A stretch of DNA of 15,868 nucleotides from JBBITI01 sp037440885 (GTDB taxonomy: Bacteria; Chloroflexota; Dehalococcoidia; Dehalococcoidales; UBA2162), in contig JBBITI010000060.1 of the NCBI GenBank assembly GCA_037440885.1, forward strand, positions 1 through 15,868. The letters run 5' to 3'. Below the pieces are notes generated by a model that saw only the letters and a program-made list of their open reading frames with translations, was not told the DNA's origin and made no database searches. Position 1 is the first letter of the stretch. Every line of letters starts with the position of its first letter. Of this stretch, positions 6,528 through 12,644 are shown piece by piece. The translations under genes and the position numbers were made by a program.

Positions 6528-7415
6528 TTAAAAAACTTTATCCAAAATATACCCAATCCCGAGAAGTAACTGGGTGACCAGAACGACGAGCACATTATTT
6601 TTCATGGCCGGGACTAACTTACTGAAATCTTCAGACTTCATAGCGCCCCGGATAGCACCAACCGCCAAGGGCAGGGTGAGCAACCCCAGCAGAGCGAATA
6701 CCGGCATCTGCTGAATAGCCACGGCAAAAACGATCCAGGCATAAACAGCAATCGTAACGGCAGAGTAGACGATTGCTGCTTTGCGTCTGCCCTCGGTAAT
6801 CGGCAGGGTTTTTCGACCAGCGGAACGATCAGCTTCAATATCGGGGAATTCATTCAGCAGCAACAAGTTATAGACCAAGAAACCGGAGGGGACCGAAGCG
6901 ATGAGCGCCGGGAGAGTGTATTCACTGGCCTGGACAAAAAAGATGCCCAAAATGGGCAACGTTCCCAGGCCGAGGCCCGCGGCCCATTCCGGATATCTTG
7001 TTTTCAAGATAAACGGCGTATAGGCCAAGATACAGAAGGCGGCGACCAATAACAACGGCAACACCGGCCACCCTGCTTTCAGAACGAAATATATACCAAT
7101 CGGAATTAAAAGGAGAAACGAAACGACGCCGAGCCATAATACCTGGCGGGGAGTGAGTAATTTAGCCGGTAATATTCCGGACCCACCGCTGAAAGGCGTC
7201 CGCTGCGTAGCCTGATCGATTCCGCTACGATAATCAAACCAGTCGTTGATGACATTCACACTAATGTGGGCAAGGACCAGTCCGATACCGGCGAAGATAG
7301 CCACCGCCGGGTTAAACACACTTTTAGTATTCCAGGCAATCGCTGTCCCCAAAAAAGCAAGGATAACGGAAAGTATTAAAAATTGCGGTCTTGTTTCCAG
7401 CACCCAATTTATCAT
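6528..7415 (-). CDS. UbiA/MenA-family polyprenyltransferase
   Basis: A 295-residue integral membrane protein with about eight to nine hydrophobic segments. The first Asp-rich motif is NVINDWFDYRSGID (Asn57, Asp58, Asp61, Asp67) and the second is NEFPDIEADRSAGRKTLP (Asp192, Asp196). Both bind Mg-prenyl diphosphate in the UbiA superfamily. The N-x-x-P-D-x-x-x-D-x-x-x-G-x-x-T-L form is closest to MenA-like enzymes that prenylate 1,4-dihydroxy-2-naphthoate. The menG-type gene directly downstream supports this, but a futalosine-pathway (MqnP-like) or other acceptor is possible. The start at 7415 is chosen because its ATG overlaps the TGA of the upstream microprotein (ATGA), the usual sign of translational coupling. 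The frame is open further upstream to an ATG at 7451, but that would overlap the microprotein and has no ribosome binding site. Confidence 0.88.
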   Translation of the reverse strand: MINWVLETRPQFLILSVILAFLGTAIAWNTKSVFNPAVAIFAGIGLVLAHISVNVINDWFDYRSGIDQATQRTPFSGGSGILPAKLLTPRQVLWLGVVSFLLLIPIGIYFVLKAGWPVLPLLLVAAFCILAYTPFILKTRYPEWAAGLGLGTLPILGIFFVQASEYTLPALIASVPSGFLVYNLLLLNEFPDIEADRSAGRKTLPITEGRRKAAIVYSAVTIAVYAWIVFAVAIQQMPVFALLGLLTLPLAVGAIRGAMKSEDFSKLVPAMKNNVLVVLVTQLLLGIGYILDKVF

Positions 7416-7531
7416 TTCCCATGCGCCTTTCGGGCGTGCTTGGCCCAGCATTTATCATGGACATAGACAGCACATCTGGCACAATGAACGATATTAACTC
7501 TAGCTTCTTTACCACAGATGGGACAATTCAT
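7412..7531 (-). CDS. 39-residue Cys/His-rich putative zinc-binding microprotein, unknown function
   Basis: A short gene on the minus strand with a near-ideal ribosome binding site: GGAGGAG, then five bases, then ATG at 7531. It ends in TGA overlapping the prenyltransferase ATG. Of its 39 residues, five are Cys and four are His. The order is C3-X2-C6-X10-C17-X2-C20-X4-H25-X2-C28, then H32 and H37. It opens MNCPICGKEARVN and continues HCARCAVYVHDKCWAKH; the tail is basic. The spacing resembles a compact two-site zinc finger (RING or B-box-like cross-brace), with two CXXC pairs plus an HX2C. Metal binding is inferred from the pattern. I do not recognise a named family. Function could be assembly of the membrane enzyme, regulation or RNA binding. 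The start codon and ribosome binding site, the 4-base overlap, and an organised ligand pattern make a real gene much more likely than chance. Confidence 0.8.
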   Translation of the reverse strand: MNCPICGKEARVNIVHCARCAVYVHDKCWAKHARKAHGK

Positions 7532-7629
7532 AATTTCTCCTCCGTATTCAAAGCTATTGCCGATATACCACGAGTAATATTTTCGAAATTATTGAGAAAA
7601 GAATGCCATGTCTGACGGATAGGCTGAGG

Positions 7630-7848
7630 CTACGTTACTTTGAGAGATACCAATGCAATGACGACAAAGAGAACGACCAGCACGATCGTCAACTGGAAGA
7701 GAGACTTCTCAAGCCCGCGTCGCGTTCGATACACGGTATCGGGTTGTCCGAAAATACCACCCAAACCGCCACCTCGCACCTGCAAGAGTATCACCAGAAT
7801 GAGGGCTACAGAAAGTACAATCTGCGCTATATTAAGGAAAAGTACCAC
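7630..7848 (-). CDS. secG: Preprotein translocase subunit SecG
   Basis: A 72-residue two-span membrane protein of the SecYEG channel. The first hydrophobic segment is at about 3-23 and the second at about 50-68. Between them lies the SecG hallmark loop: RGGGLGGIFG (25-34) followed by a polar region with TRRGLEK. The start is GTG at 7848, with GGAG six bases upstream inside the end of gatB. Only one base separates it from the gatB stop, so the two genes are surely cotranscribed and probably coupled. About 100 bases separate it from the microprotein gene downstream, with no terminator visible. The length matches the family. Confidence 0.95.
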   Translation of the reverse strand: MVLFLNIAQIVLSVALILVILLQVRGGGLGGIFGQPDTVYRTRRGLEKSLFQLTIVLVVLFVVIALVSLKVT

Positions 7849-7849
7849 C

Positions 7850-9304
7850 TTATTCTCCCGTCAGCTTTTTTTTCAGCATGTCATTTACCATCTGCGGATT
7901 AGCCCGACCCCGGGTCGCCTTCATTACCCGGCCAACCAGGAATTTTATTGCTGTTTCTTTACCAGCTTTAAAATCGGCTACCGCCTGGGTATCTGTCATG
8001 ATCACAGTCTCGACCTGTTTTTCAATAGCGGCTGAGTCGCTGATCTGTCCCAGCCCCTTTTCCTCGACAATATGATCAGCCGTCTTACCGCTCTTAAGCA
8101 TATCCTCCAGAACAATTTTTGCGGTTGCGGTATTAATTACGGCCTTTGATTCGAGTGCCAGCAACCCGGCCATTTTTGCAACATCGATAAGTCTAGCAAA
8201 GTCATTTATATCAATATTATTGCTATTCATCAATCCGGAAACCGGTCCGATCATCCAGTTAGCCACTTCCTTAGCCGTTTTCGCCGAACCGGTGGCTACC
8301 AATTTTTCAAAATAATCAGCCATCGGTTTCGCTGAGATCAACAGTGCGGCGTCGTACGATGACAGACCATACTGCCGGACAAAACGGTCATGTCTCACTT
8401 CCTGCAACTCCGGAAGGCCGGCTTTGATTTGCGCGACCGATTTTCGATCAATCATCAAGGGCGGCAAATCAGGTTCCGGAAAATACCGATAATCATGGGC
8501 ATATTCTTTACTGCGCTGGGCGACTGTCTGCCCCTTTTCCTCCACCCAGCCGCGCGTCTCCTGGGCGATTCTTTCTCCAGACGCCACCGCTGTCCGCTGC
8601 CGGGTAGCTTCATATTCCATAGCGCGATAGACAGACCGAAAGCTGTTCATGTTTTTCACCTCGACTTTACCAAATAATTCGGTAGAACCGAGGGGACGGA
8701 TGCTGATATTGGCATCACAGCGAAAACTACCTTCTTCCATATTCGCGGTGGATACGTCAAGGTACTGTAATATACTTCGCAGTTTCGTCAAGTACTGCCG
8801 GGCTTCTTCCGGGGAACGCATATCGGGTTCACTAACAATTTCCATCAACGGTATGCCCGACCGGTTGACATCAATCATACTGTAGGTTTCAGCTACACTT
8901 GCCCGGTGCAGTAATTTTGCCACATCTTCCTCAAGATGAACCCGGGTGATACCGATCCGGTGTTCTTTCCCATCGATCTCGATATTGATCGCGCCTTTCA
9001 TCCCGATCGGAGCATCGTATTGCGATATCTGGTATCCTTTCATCAGATCGGGATAGGGGTAATTCTTACGATCAAACTTGGTATATTCAGCAACAGTGCA
9101 GTTGAGCGCCAGGGCGGTCATGATCGTATCTTGGACCGCTTCGCGGTTGATCACCGGGAGGACACCGGGCATACCCAGGCATACCGGGCATACGTGAGTA
9201 TTGGGTGGGGTATTGGCATAATCAGCACTACAACCACAATACATCTTGCTTCTGGTTTTTAACTGGACGTGTACTTCCAGCCCGATAATAGTCTCGTATT
9301 CCAT
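7850..9304 (-). CDS. gatB: Aspartyl/glutamyl-tRNA(Asn/Gln) amidotransferase subunit B
   Basis: A 484-residue GatB, the kinase-like subunit of the GatCAB complex that converts misacylated Glu-tRNA-Gln and Asp-tRNA-Asn to the correct amides. The N terminus has YETIIGLEVHVQL, the zinc pairs Cys23/Cys25 and Cys39/Cys42 (CGCS and CPVC), and the phosphoryl-transfer block DRKNYPYPDLMKGYQISQYD. The middle shows FRCDANIS and YRYFPEPDLPPL, and the end is the YqeY-like tRNA-binding tail, finishing in RGRANPQMVNDMLKKKL. The start at 9304 is preferred because the family begins just before the Y-E-x-x-I-G-L-E motif and because a strong promoter lies immediately upstream. The frame is open to an ATG at 9358, but that precedes the promoter. 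gatA and gatC are not in the window. Confidence 0.97.
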   Translation of the reverse strand: MEYETIIGLEVHVQLKTRSKMYCGCSADYANTPPNTHVCPVCLGMPGVLPVINREAVQDTIMTALALNCTVAEYTKFDRKNYPYPDLMKGYQISQYDAPIGMKGAINIEIDGKEHRIGITRVHLEEDVAKLLHRASVAETYSMIDVNRSGIPLMEIVSEPDMRSPEEARQYLTKLRSILQYLDVSTANMEEGSFRCDANISIRPLGSTELFGKVEVKNMNSFRSVYRAMEYEATRQRTAVASGERIAQETRGWVEEKGQTVAQRSKEYAHDYRYFPEPDLPPLMIDRKSVAQIKAGLPELQEVRHDRFVRQYGLSSYDAALLISAKPMADYFEKLVATGSAKTAKEVANWMIGPVSGLMNSNNIDINDFARLIDVAKMAGLLALESKAVINTATAKIVLEDMLKSGKTADHIVEEKGLGQISDSAAIEKQVETVIMTDTQAVADFKAGKETAIKFLVGRVMKATRGRANPQMVNDMLKKKLTGE

Positions 9305-9317
9305 ATTCCAAAGGGTT

Positions 9318-9347
9318 AGTATACCAGTTGTACAACGGGAGTGACAA
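9318..9347 (-). promoter_or_regulatory. Predicted promoter of gatB and the downstream operon
   Basis: TTGTCA (9342-9347) and TATACT (9318-9323) are separated by 18 bases on the minus strand. Both boxes match five of six consensus positions. The expected transcript begins near 9311, leaving only about seven bases before the gatB ATG at 9304. It fixes the gatB start and indicates a very short or absent leader. It probably drives gatB, secG, the microprotein and the two quinone genes. Confidence 0.55.
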
Positions 9348-9412
9348 GAATAATTCATTAACCGGCTTTATCATATTATTCACATATTATTTGATTTTCG
9401 AATTGCTCCGGA

Positions 9413-10030
9413 ATGAAACTAAATGCTAAACTAACCCTGATGATTCCAGAATTAAGACACAGTCTGGCACTGCGCACGAAAATTCATATCACTAACACAG
9501 ACCGAATCCGGGCGGCCGTTCTTGTACCTCTTTTTTGTAAAGAGAGTGAATACTATCTAGTCTTCACAAAACGTACCCAGCACGTCAGCACACATAAGGG
9601 ACAGATATCTTTCCCCGGTGGGGTGCATGATCAAACCGATACAACCCTAAGCGATACTGCACTAAGAGAAACTTACGAGGAAATAGGTATATCTGGCGAA
9701 TCGGTGGAAATCCTCGGCGAACTCGATGATTTTCCGACGCATGTATCATATTTTGTCATTTCACCTTTTGTCGGGCTGATTCCCTGGCCATGCTCTTTTA
9801 TAAAAAATGAATCGGAGACTGCAGAAATTCTCCAGGTGCCCATATCTGCCTTACTCGACAGTAAAACACTTGGTCAAGGTAACGAAATTGTCGATAACGA
9901 ATTAGTGCCCACCTTTTTTTACAGTTATGATGATAGTATCATCTGGGGCGCCACTGCCCGTATCCTTCGCCAATTCCTTGAAATCTGGCAGTCGACAGCA
10001 GCAGAGATCAAAACACGAGGGAATACCTGA
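9413..10030 (+). CDS. Nudix hydrolase, CoA pyrophosphatase-like (NudL/UPF0035 type)
   Basis: A 205-residue single-domain Nudix protein. The segment TKRTQHVSTHKGQISFPGG (residues 52-70) is the UPF0035 signature that marks CoA-pyrophosphatases of the NudL/PCD1 group. The Nudix box follows with RETYEEIGI (85-93), whose Glu residues bind Mg2+ or Mn2+. The C-terminal WGATARILRQFLEIW matches the family ending (W-G-x-T-A-x-x-x). The expected reaction is hydrolysis of CoA or its derivatives to phosphopantetheine and 3',5'-ADP. The start is uncertain: the ATG at 9413 has no clear ribosome binding site, and one at 9440 is possible. It is followed after two bases by mntP, so the two are probably cotranscribed. 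Confidence 0.88.
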   Translation: MKLNAKLTLMIPELRHSLALRTKIHITNTDRIRAAVLVPLFCKESEYYLVFTKRTQHVSTHKGQISFPGGVHDQTDTTLSDTALRETYEEIGISGESVEILGELDDFPTHVSYFVISPFVGLIPWPCSFIKNESETAEILQVPISALLDSKTLGQGNEIVDNELVPTFFYSYDDSIIWGATARILRQFLEIWQSTAAEIKTRGNT

Positions 10031-10032
10031 CA

Positions 10033-10647
10033 GTGTTCTTACCCACCGAGATACCATTCAATTCCACCGTCATCACCAGTGGTGTCAACAGTGCCGGCCT
10101 GATTACAGTTTTACTGATTGCGGCTGGTCTCTCGGCCGACTGTTTTGCGGTTGCTCTCAGTGCCAGCATGTCAGCAGGAAAAAACCGGCGGATCGGGGCT
10201 TTACGAACCGCACTGTCTTTCGGAATCTTCCAGGCGATCATGCCTCTTCTGGGTTGGCTGGCGGGCCGGACGGTAGTCGACATCATCCGGAATTACGATC
10301 ACTGGATCGCTTTTGGCTTGCTCGTTTTCGTCGGCGTGAAGATGGTTTGGGAATCATTCTTTGAAGAAAAGAAAGAACGAGATGTTTCCAGAGGTCTGAC
10401 ACTGATCACGCTATCACTGGCCACCAGCATCGATGCACTCGCCGTCGGACTGAGTTTCGCTTTTATCGAAATTAATATTGTAATAGCGGCACTGGTTATC
10501 GGACTCGTGGCATTTTTCATCACCGGTCTTGGTTTTATCATCGGGAACAAATTTAGCAGTTTACTGGGCAAGCGGGCGGAACTTATCGGCGGGCTGGTGC
10601 TCATCGGCATCGGTTTGAAAATCCTCATCGAACACCTGATAGAATAG
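10033..10647 (+). CDS. mntP: Putative manganese efflux pump MntP
   Basis: A 204-residue membrane protein with about six hydrophobic segments arranged as two repeats, which export Mn2+. The paired signature segments are AAGLSADCFAVALSASMSAG near residues 30-49 and TSIDALAVGLSFAF near 133-146. Each has the conserved membrane Asp (Asp36 and the Asp of SIDAL). The charged loop FFEEKKERDVSRG separates the two halves. The start is GTG at 10033, two bases after the Nudix stop. Upstream GAGG is about 12 bases away, so initiation may depend on coupling. With only two bases of spacer there is no room for the yybP-ykoY Mn2+ riboswitch that often precedes this gene, and none was seen upstream of the Nudix gene. 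It converges on radA with 53 bases between the stops. Confidence 0.92.
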   Translation: MFLPTEIPFNSTVITSGVNSAGLITVLLIAAGLSADCFAVALSASMSAGKNRRIGALRTALSFGIFQAIMPLLGWLAGRTVVDIIRNYDHWIAFGLLVFVGVKMVWESFFEEKKERDVSRGLTLITLSLATSIDALAVGLSFAFIEINIVIAALVIGLVAFFITGLGFIIGNKFSSLLGKRAELIGGLVLIGIGLKILIEHLIE

Positions 10648-10700
10648 GACAAGACACCTCTCTAACTGGGGCTGTTTTATGCCTGTACCGGGCAGCTATC

Positions 10701-12128
10701 TCATTCCTGATGCGAGCTTTCCCGGTTTCCGTCAGATTGAGATTCCGGTCTGATCGGGGATATAACGAGACGTACCGCCTCGCGCAGTGTTGCGGCGGGT
10801 ATCAACTGTAATCCCGTCACGGTACTAGTGGCACCAAGCCCGCTCCGCGATACAAGGCACCGTTTAAACCCGAGCCTGGCAGCTTCACTCACACGGCGTT
10901 CCAGATGGCTTACCGTTCGCAATTCACCACTCAACCCTACTTCGCCGACTGCCACAAGCTCAGGGTCGACCGGGACATCACGGAAACTCGAAGCGATAGC
11001 CAAGGCAATACCGAGGTCAGCAGCCGGTTCGTCGATCTTGATACCGCCGGTAACATTGACCATAACATCCTGGTTTCCCAGCTTTAAATACACCCGCTTG
11101 GAGAGGACTGCGGCGATCAGCAGCAGGCGGTTAAAATCGACTCCATTGGCAGTGCGCCGGGGTAGCCCGAAACTGGTGAGATTGGTCAAGGCCTGGATTT
11201 CCACCAGCAAAGGCCGGCTTCCTTCCATTACCGGCACAACAATCGAACCGATAGGATCAGTACTACGCTGTGAGAGAAAGATACGCGAAGGATTAGTAAC
11301 CTCGACCATGCCCTGTTCTTTCATCTCAAATACACCAATCTCGTTGGTTGAACCGAAGCGATTTTTAACGCACCGCAACAGGCGATGAGCGCTGAACTGT
11401 TCTCCCTCCAGATAAAGTACTACATCGACGATATGTTCCAGAGTCTTGGGACCGGCAATTGCGCCTTCTTTGGTAACATGGCCGGTAACGAGTACAGGAA
11501 CACCGCTGGATTTCGCCCACCGCATTAATCGCGAGGTACATTCGCGGACCTGGCTGATGCTGCCCGGGATCGAATCGATTTCCGGCAGAGCGACCGACTG
11601 GATAGAGTCTACCACCACCAGACGCGGCGCCAGTTCTTCAACATGAGTGATAATTTCATTCAGATCAGTCTCAGCCAGCAAGAAGAGGTCTTGGCCTTTG
11701 ATACGAAGTCGATTGGCACGGAGTTTTATCTGTCGTTCGGTTTCTTCTCCTGAGACATAGACCACTCTGCCCGGTAATTCGGTCATCATCGCCGATACCT
11801 GCAGCAACAGGGTGGATTTGCCAATGCCCGGGTCTCCGCCGATCAACACCAGCGACCCCGGCACAATACCTCCTCCCAACACCCGGTTGAATTCTTCCAG
11901 AGGTAGAGCAATCCGTTCTGTAGCAAGGATAACAACTTCGGTCAGTTCTTTAGCCGGCTTTCCGACGCGACCGGAACGGGAGATCGCGTGCGGAGCCGAT
12001 ACCCGGGTTTCGACAAAGGTGTTCCACTGCTGGCAACCGGGGCAACGTCCCAACCATTGCAGGCTTTCCTTACCGCATTGCTGGCAAACAAACATGGTTC
12101 GAGAAACAGATTTATCGGCTTTATTCAC
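10701..12128 (-). CDS. radA: DNA repair protein RadA (Sms)
   Basis: A 475-residue RecA-like ATPase that promotes branch migration in recombinational repair. The domains are in the expected order. First is a zinc finger with Cys15/Cys18 and Cys29/Cys32 (CQQC, CPGC). Next comes the ATPase core with Walker A GGDPGIGKST (97-106), Walker B RLVVVDS ending near 175, and the RadA-specific KNRFG motif (255-259). Last is a Lon-protease-like C-terminal domain with GGIKIDEPAADLGIALA and VGEVGLSGELRTV. The start is uncertain. GTG at 12128 gives a normal N-terminal length and sits next to a -10-like box, but there is no ribosome binding site. The Met at 12095 lies just before the zinc finger. The C terminus ends in a short polar tail. 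Confidence 0.97.
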   Translation of the reverse strand: MNKADKSVSRTMFVCQQCGKESLQWLGRCPGCQQWNTFVETRVSAPHAISRSGRVGKPAKELTEVVILATERIALPLEEFNRVLGGGIVPGSLVLIGGDPGIGKSTLLLQVSAMMTELPGRVVYVSGEETERQIKLRANRLRIKGQDLFLLAETDLNEIITHVEELAPRLVVVDSIQSVALPEIDSIPGSISQVRECTSRLMRWAKSSGVPVLVTGHVTKEGAIAGPKTLEHIVDVVLYLEGEQFSAHRLLRCVKNRFGSTNEIGVFEMKEQGMVEVTNPSRIFLSQRSTDPIGSIVVPVMEGSRPLLVEIQALTNLTSFGLPRRTANGVDFNRLLLIAAVLSKRVYLKLGNQDVMVNVTGGIKIDEPAADLGIALAIASSFRDVPVDPELVAVGEVGLSGELRTVSHLERRVSEAARLGFKRCLVSRSGLGATSTVTGLQLIPAATLREAVRLVISPIRPESQSDGNRESSHQE

Positions 12129-12135
12129 AGCTTGA

Positions 12136-12163
12136 ATTTAACCGATTTTGCCAAGTTATTCAA
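12136..12163 (-). promoter_or_regulatory. Candidate radA promoter, leaderless geometry
   Basis: TTGAAT (12158-12163) and TTAAAT (12136-12141) are 16 bases apart on the minus strand. The -10 ends seven bases before the GTG at 12128. Matches are four and five of six. An alternative -35, TTGACC at about 12165-12170, with CAAAAT as the -10 is less convincing. Confidence 0.3.
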
Positions 12164-12252
12164 GGACTGGTCAAAGCGAGGAGCGAACGAAAACAAACCT
12201 TTCCACCGACAGTGGTGGTTCAGCTTGTTACGAAAAGATTGGAAAATTAAGA

Positions 12253-12474
12253 CTAGTATTCGATCACAGCGATAACATTACCGCTGGATACGACTTCGCC
12301 TACTTTTACTCTGAGATCAGTGATCTTACCGGTGACCGGAGCCATAATAGGATTCTCCATCTTCATAGCTTCGATCGTACAAATAACGTCGCCTTCCTGA
12401 AGAGTATCTCCGACTTTAGCGTCGATACTGACAATTTTCCCAGTGATGGGAACTTCCACGATTTCCTGGGCCAT
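12253..12474 (-). CDS. Biotin/lipoyl attachment domain protein (stand-alone biotinyl carrier)
   Basis: A 73-residue protein that is nothing but a biotinyl domain. The attachment motif EAMKMEN places the biotinylated lysine at residue 38. The flanking GDTLQEGDVICTI and APVTGKITDLRVKVGEVV form the two symmetrical half-barrels, with the Pro-Gly-type turns of the fold. Such small carriers serve as the BCCP subunit of acyl-CoA carboxylases, oxaloacetate or methylmalonyl-CoA decarboxylases, or a multisubunit pyruvate carboxylase. The ribosome binding site is excellent (GAGGAG, six bases, ATG). No carboxylase or carboxyltransferase gene is adjacent: radA lies 124 bases downstream and clpC 170 bases upstream. 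Its partner must be encoded elsewhere. The MKM context favours biotin over lipoate. Confidence 0.9.
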   Translation of the reverse strand: MAQEIVEVPITGKIVSIDAKVGDTLQEGDVICTIEAMKMENPIMAPVTGKITDLRVKVGEVVSSGNVIAVIEY

Positions 12475-12592
12475 TTTACGCTCCTCAATAAAGGTTATTA
12501 TTCATTATTAACATTCGGCAAGCTTAAAGCAGTCCGGCTATTTGCGATCATATCACGCTATTTTACTGCACCAGAGACAGTTCTGACAAACA

Positions 12593-12624
12593 AAGAGGGT
12601 GGTTTCCGATGGATCCACCCTCTT
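12593..12624 (-). terminator. Intrinsic terminator downstream of clpC
   Basis: A perfect 10-base inverted repeat (12593-12602 and 12615-12624), with a further internal TCC-GAT-GGA pairing, forms a strong GC-rich hairpin 20 bases past the clpC stop. On the minus strand it is followed by TTGTTTGTC, a moderately T-rich tail. It separates clpC from the biotinyl carrier gene. Confidence 0.75.
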
Positions 12625-12644
12625 GAAAACGTTATTAATCTATC

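Noticed and set aside
7324..7515. Minus-strand 63-codon frame overlapping the zinc microprotein
   Set aside because: It lacks a ribosome binding site and uses a different frame from the microprotein, which has a strong site and a conserved ligand pattern.
10648..10700. Terminator between convergent mntP and radA
   Set aside because: Only an imperfect short palindrome (GCCTGTACCGGGC) is present, with no T-run; not convincing.
10828..11388. Plus-strand open frame of 186 codons inside radA
   Set aside because: Antisense to the conserved RadA ATPase and Lon-like domains; Arg/Ser/Thr/Pro-rich composition typical of a shadow.
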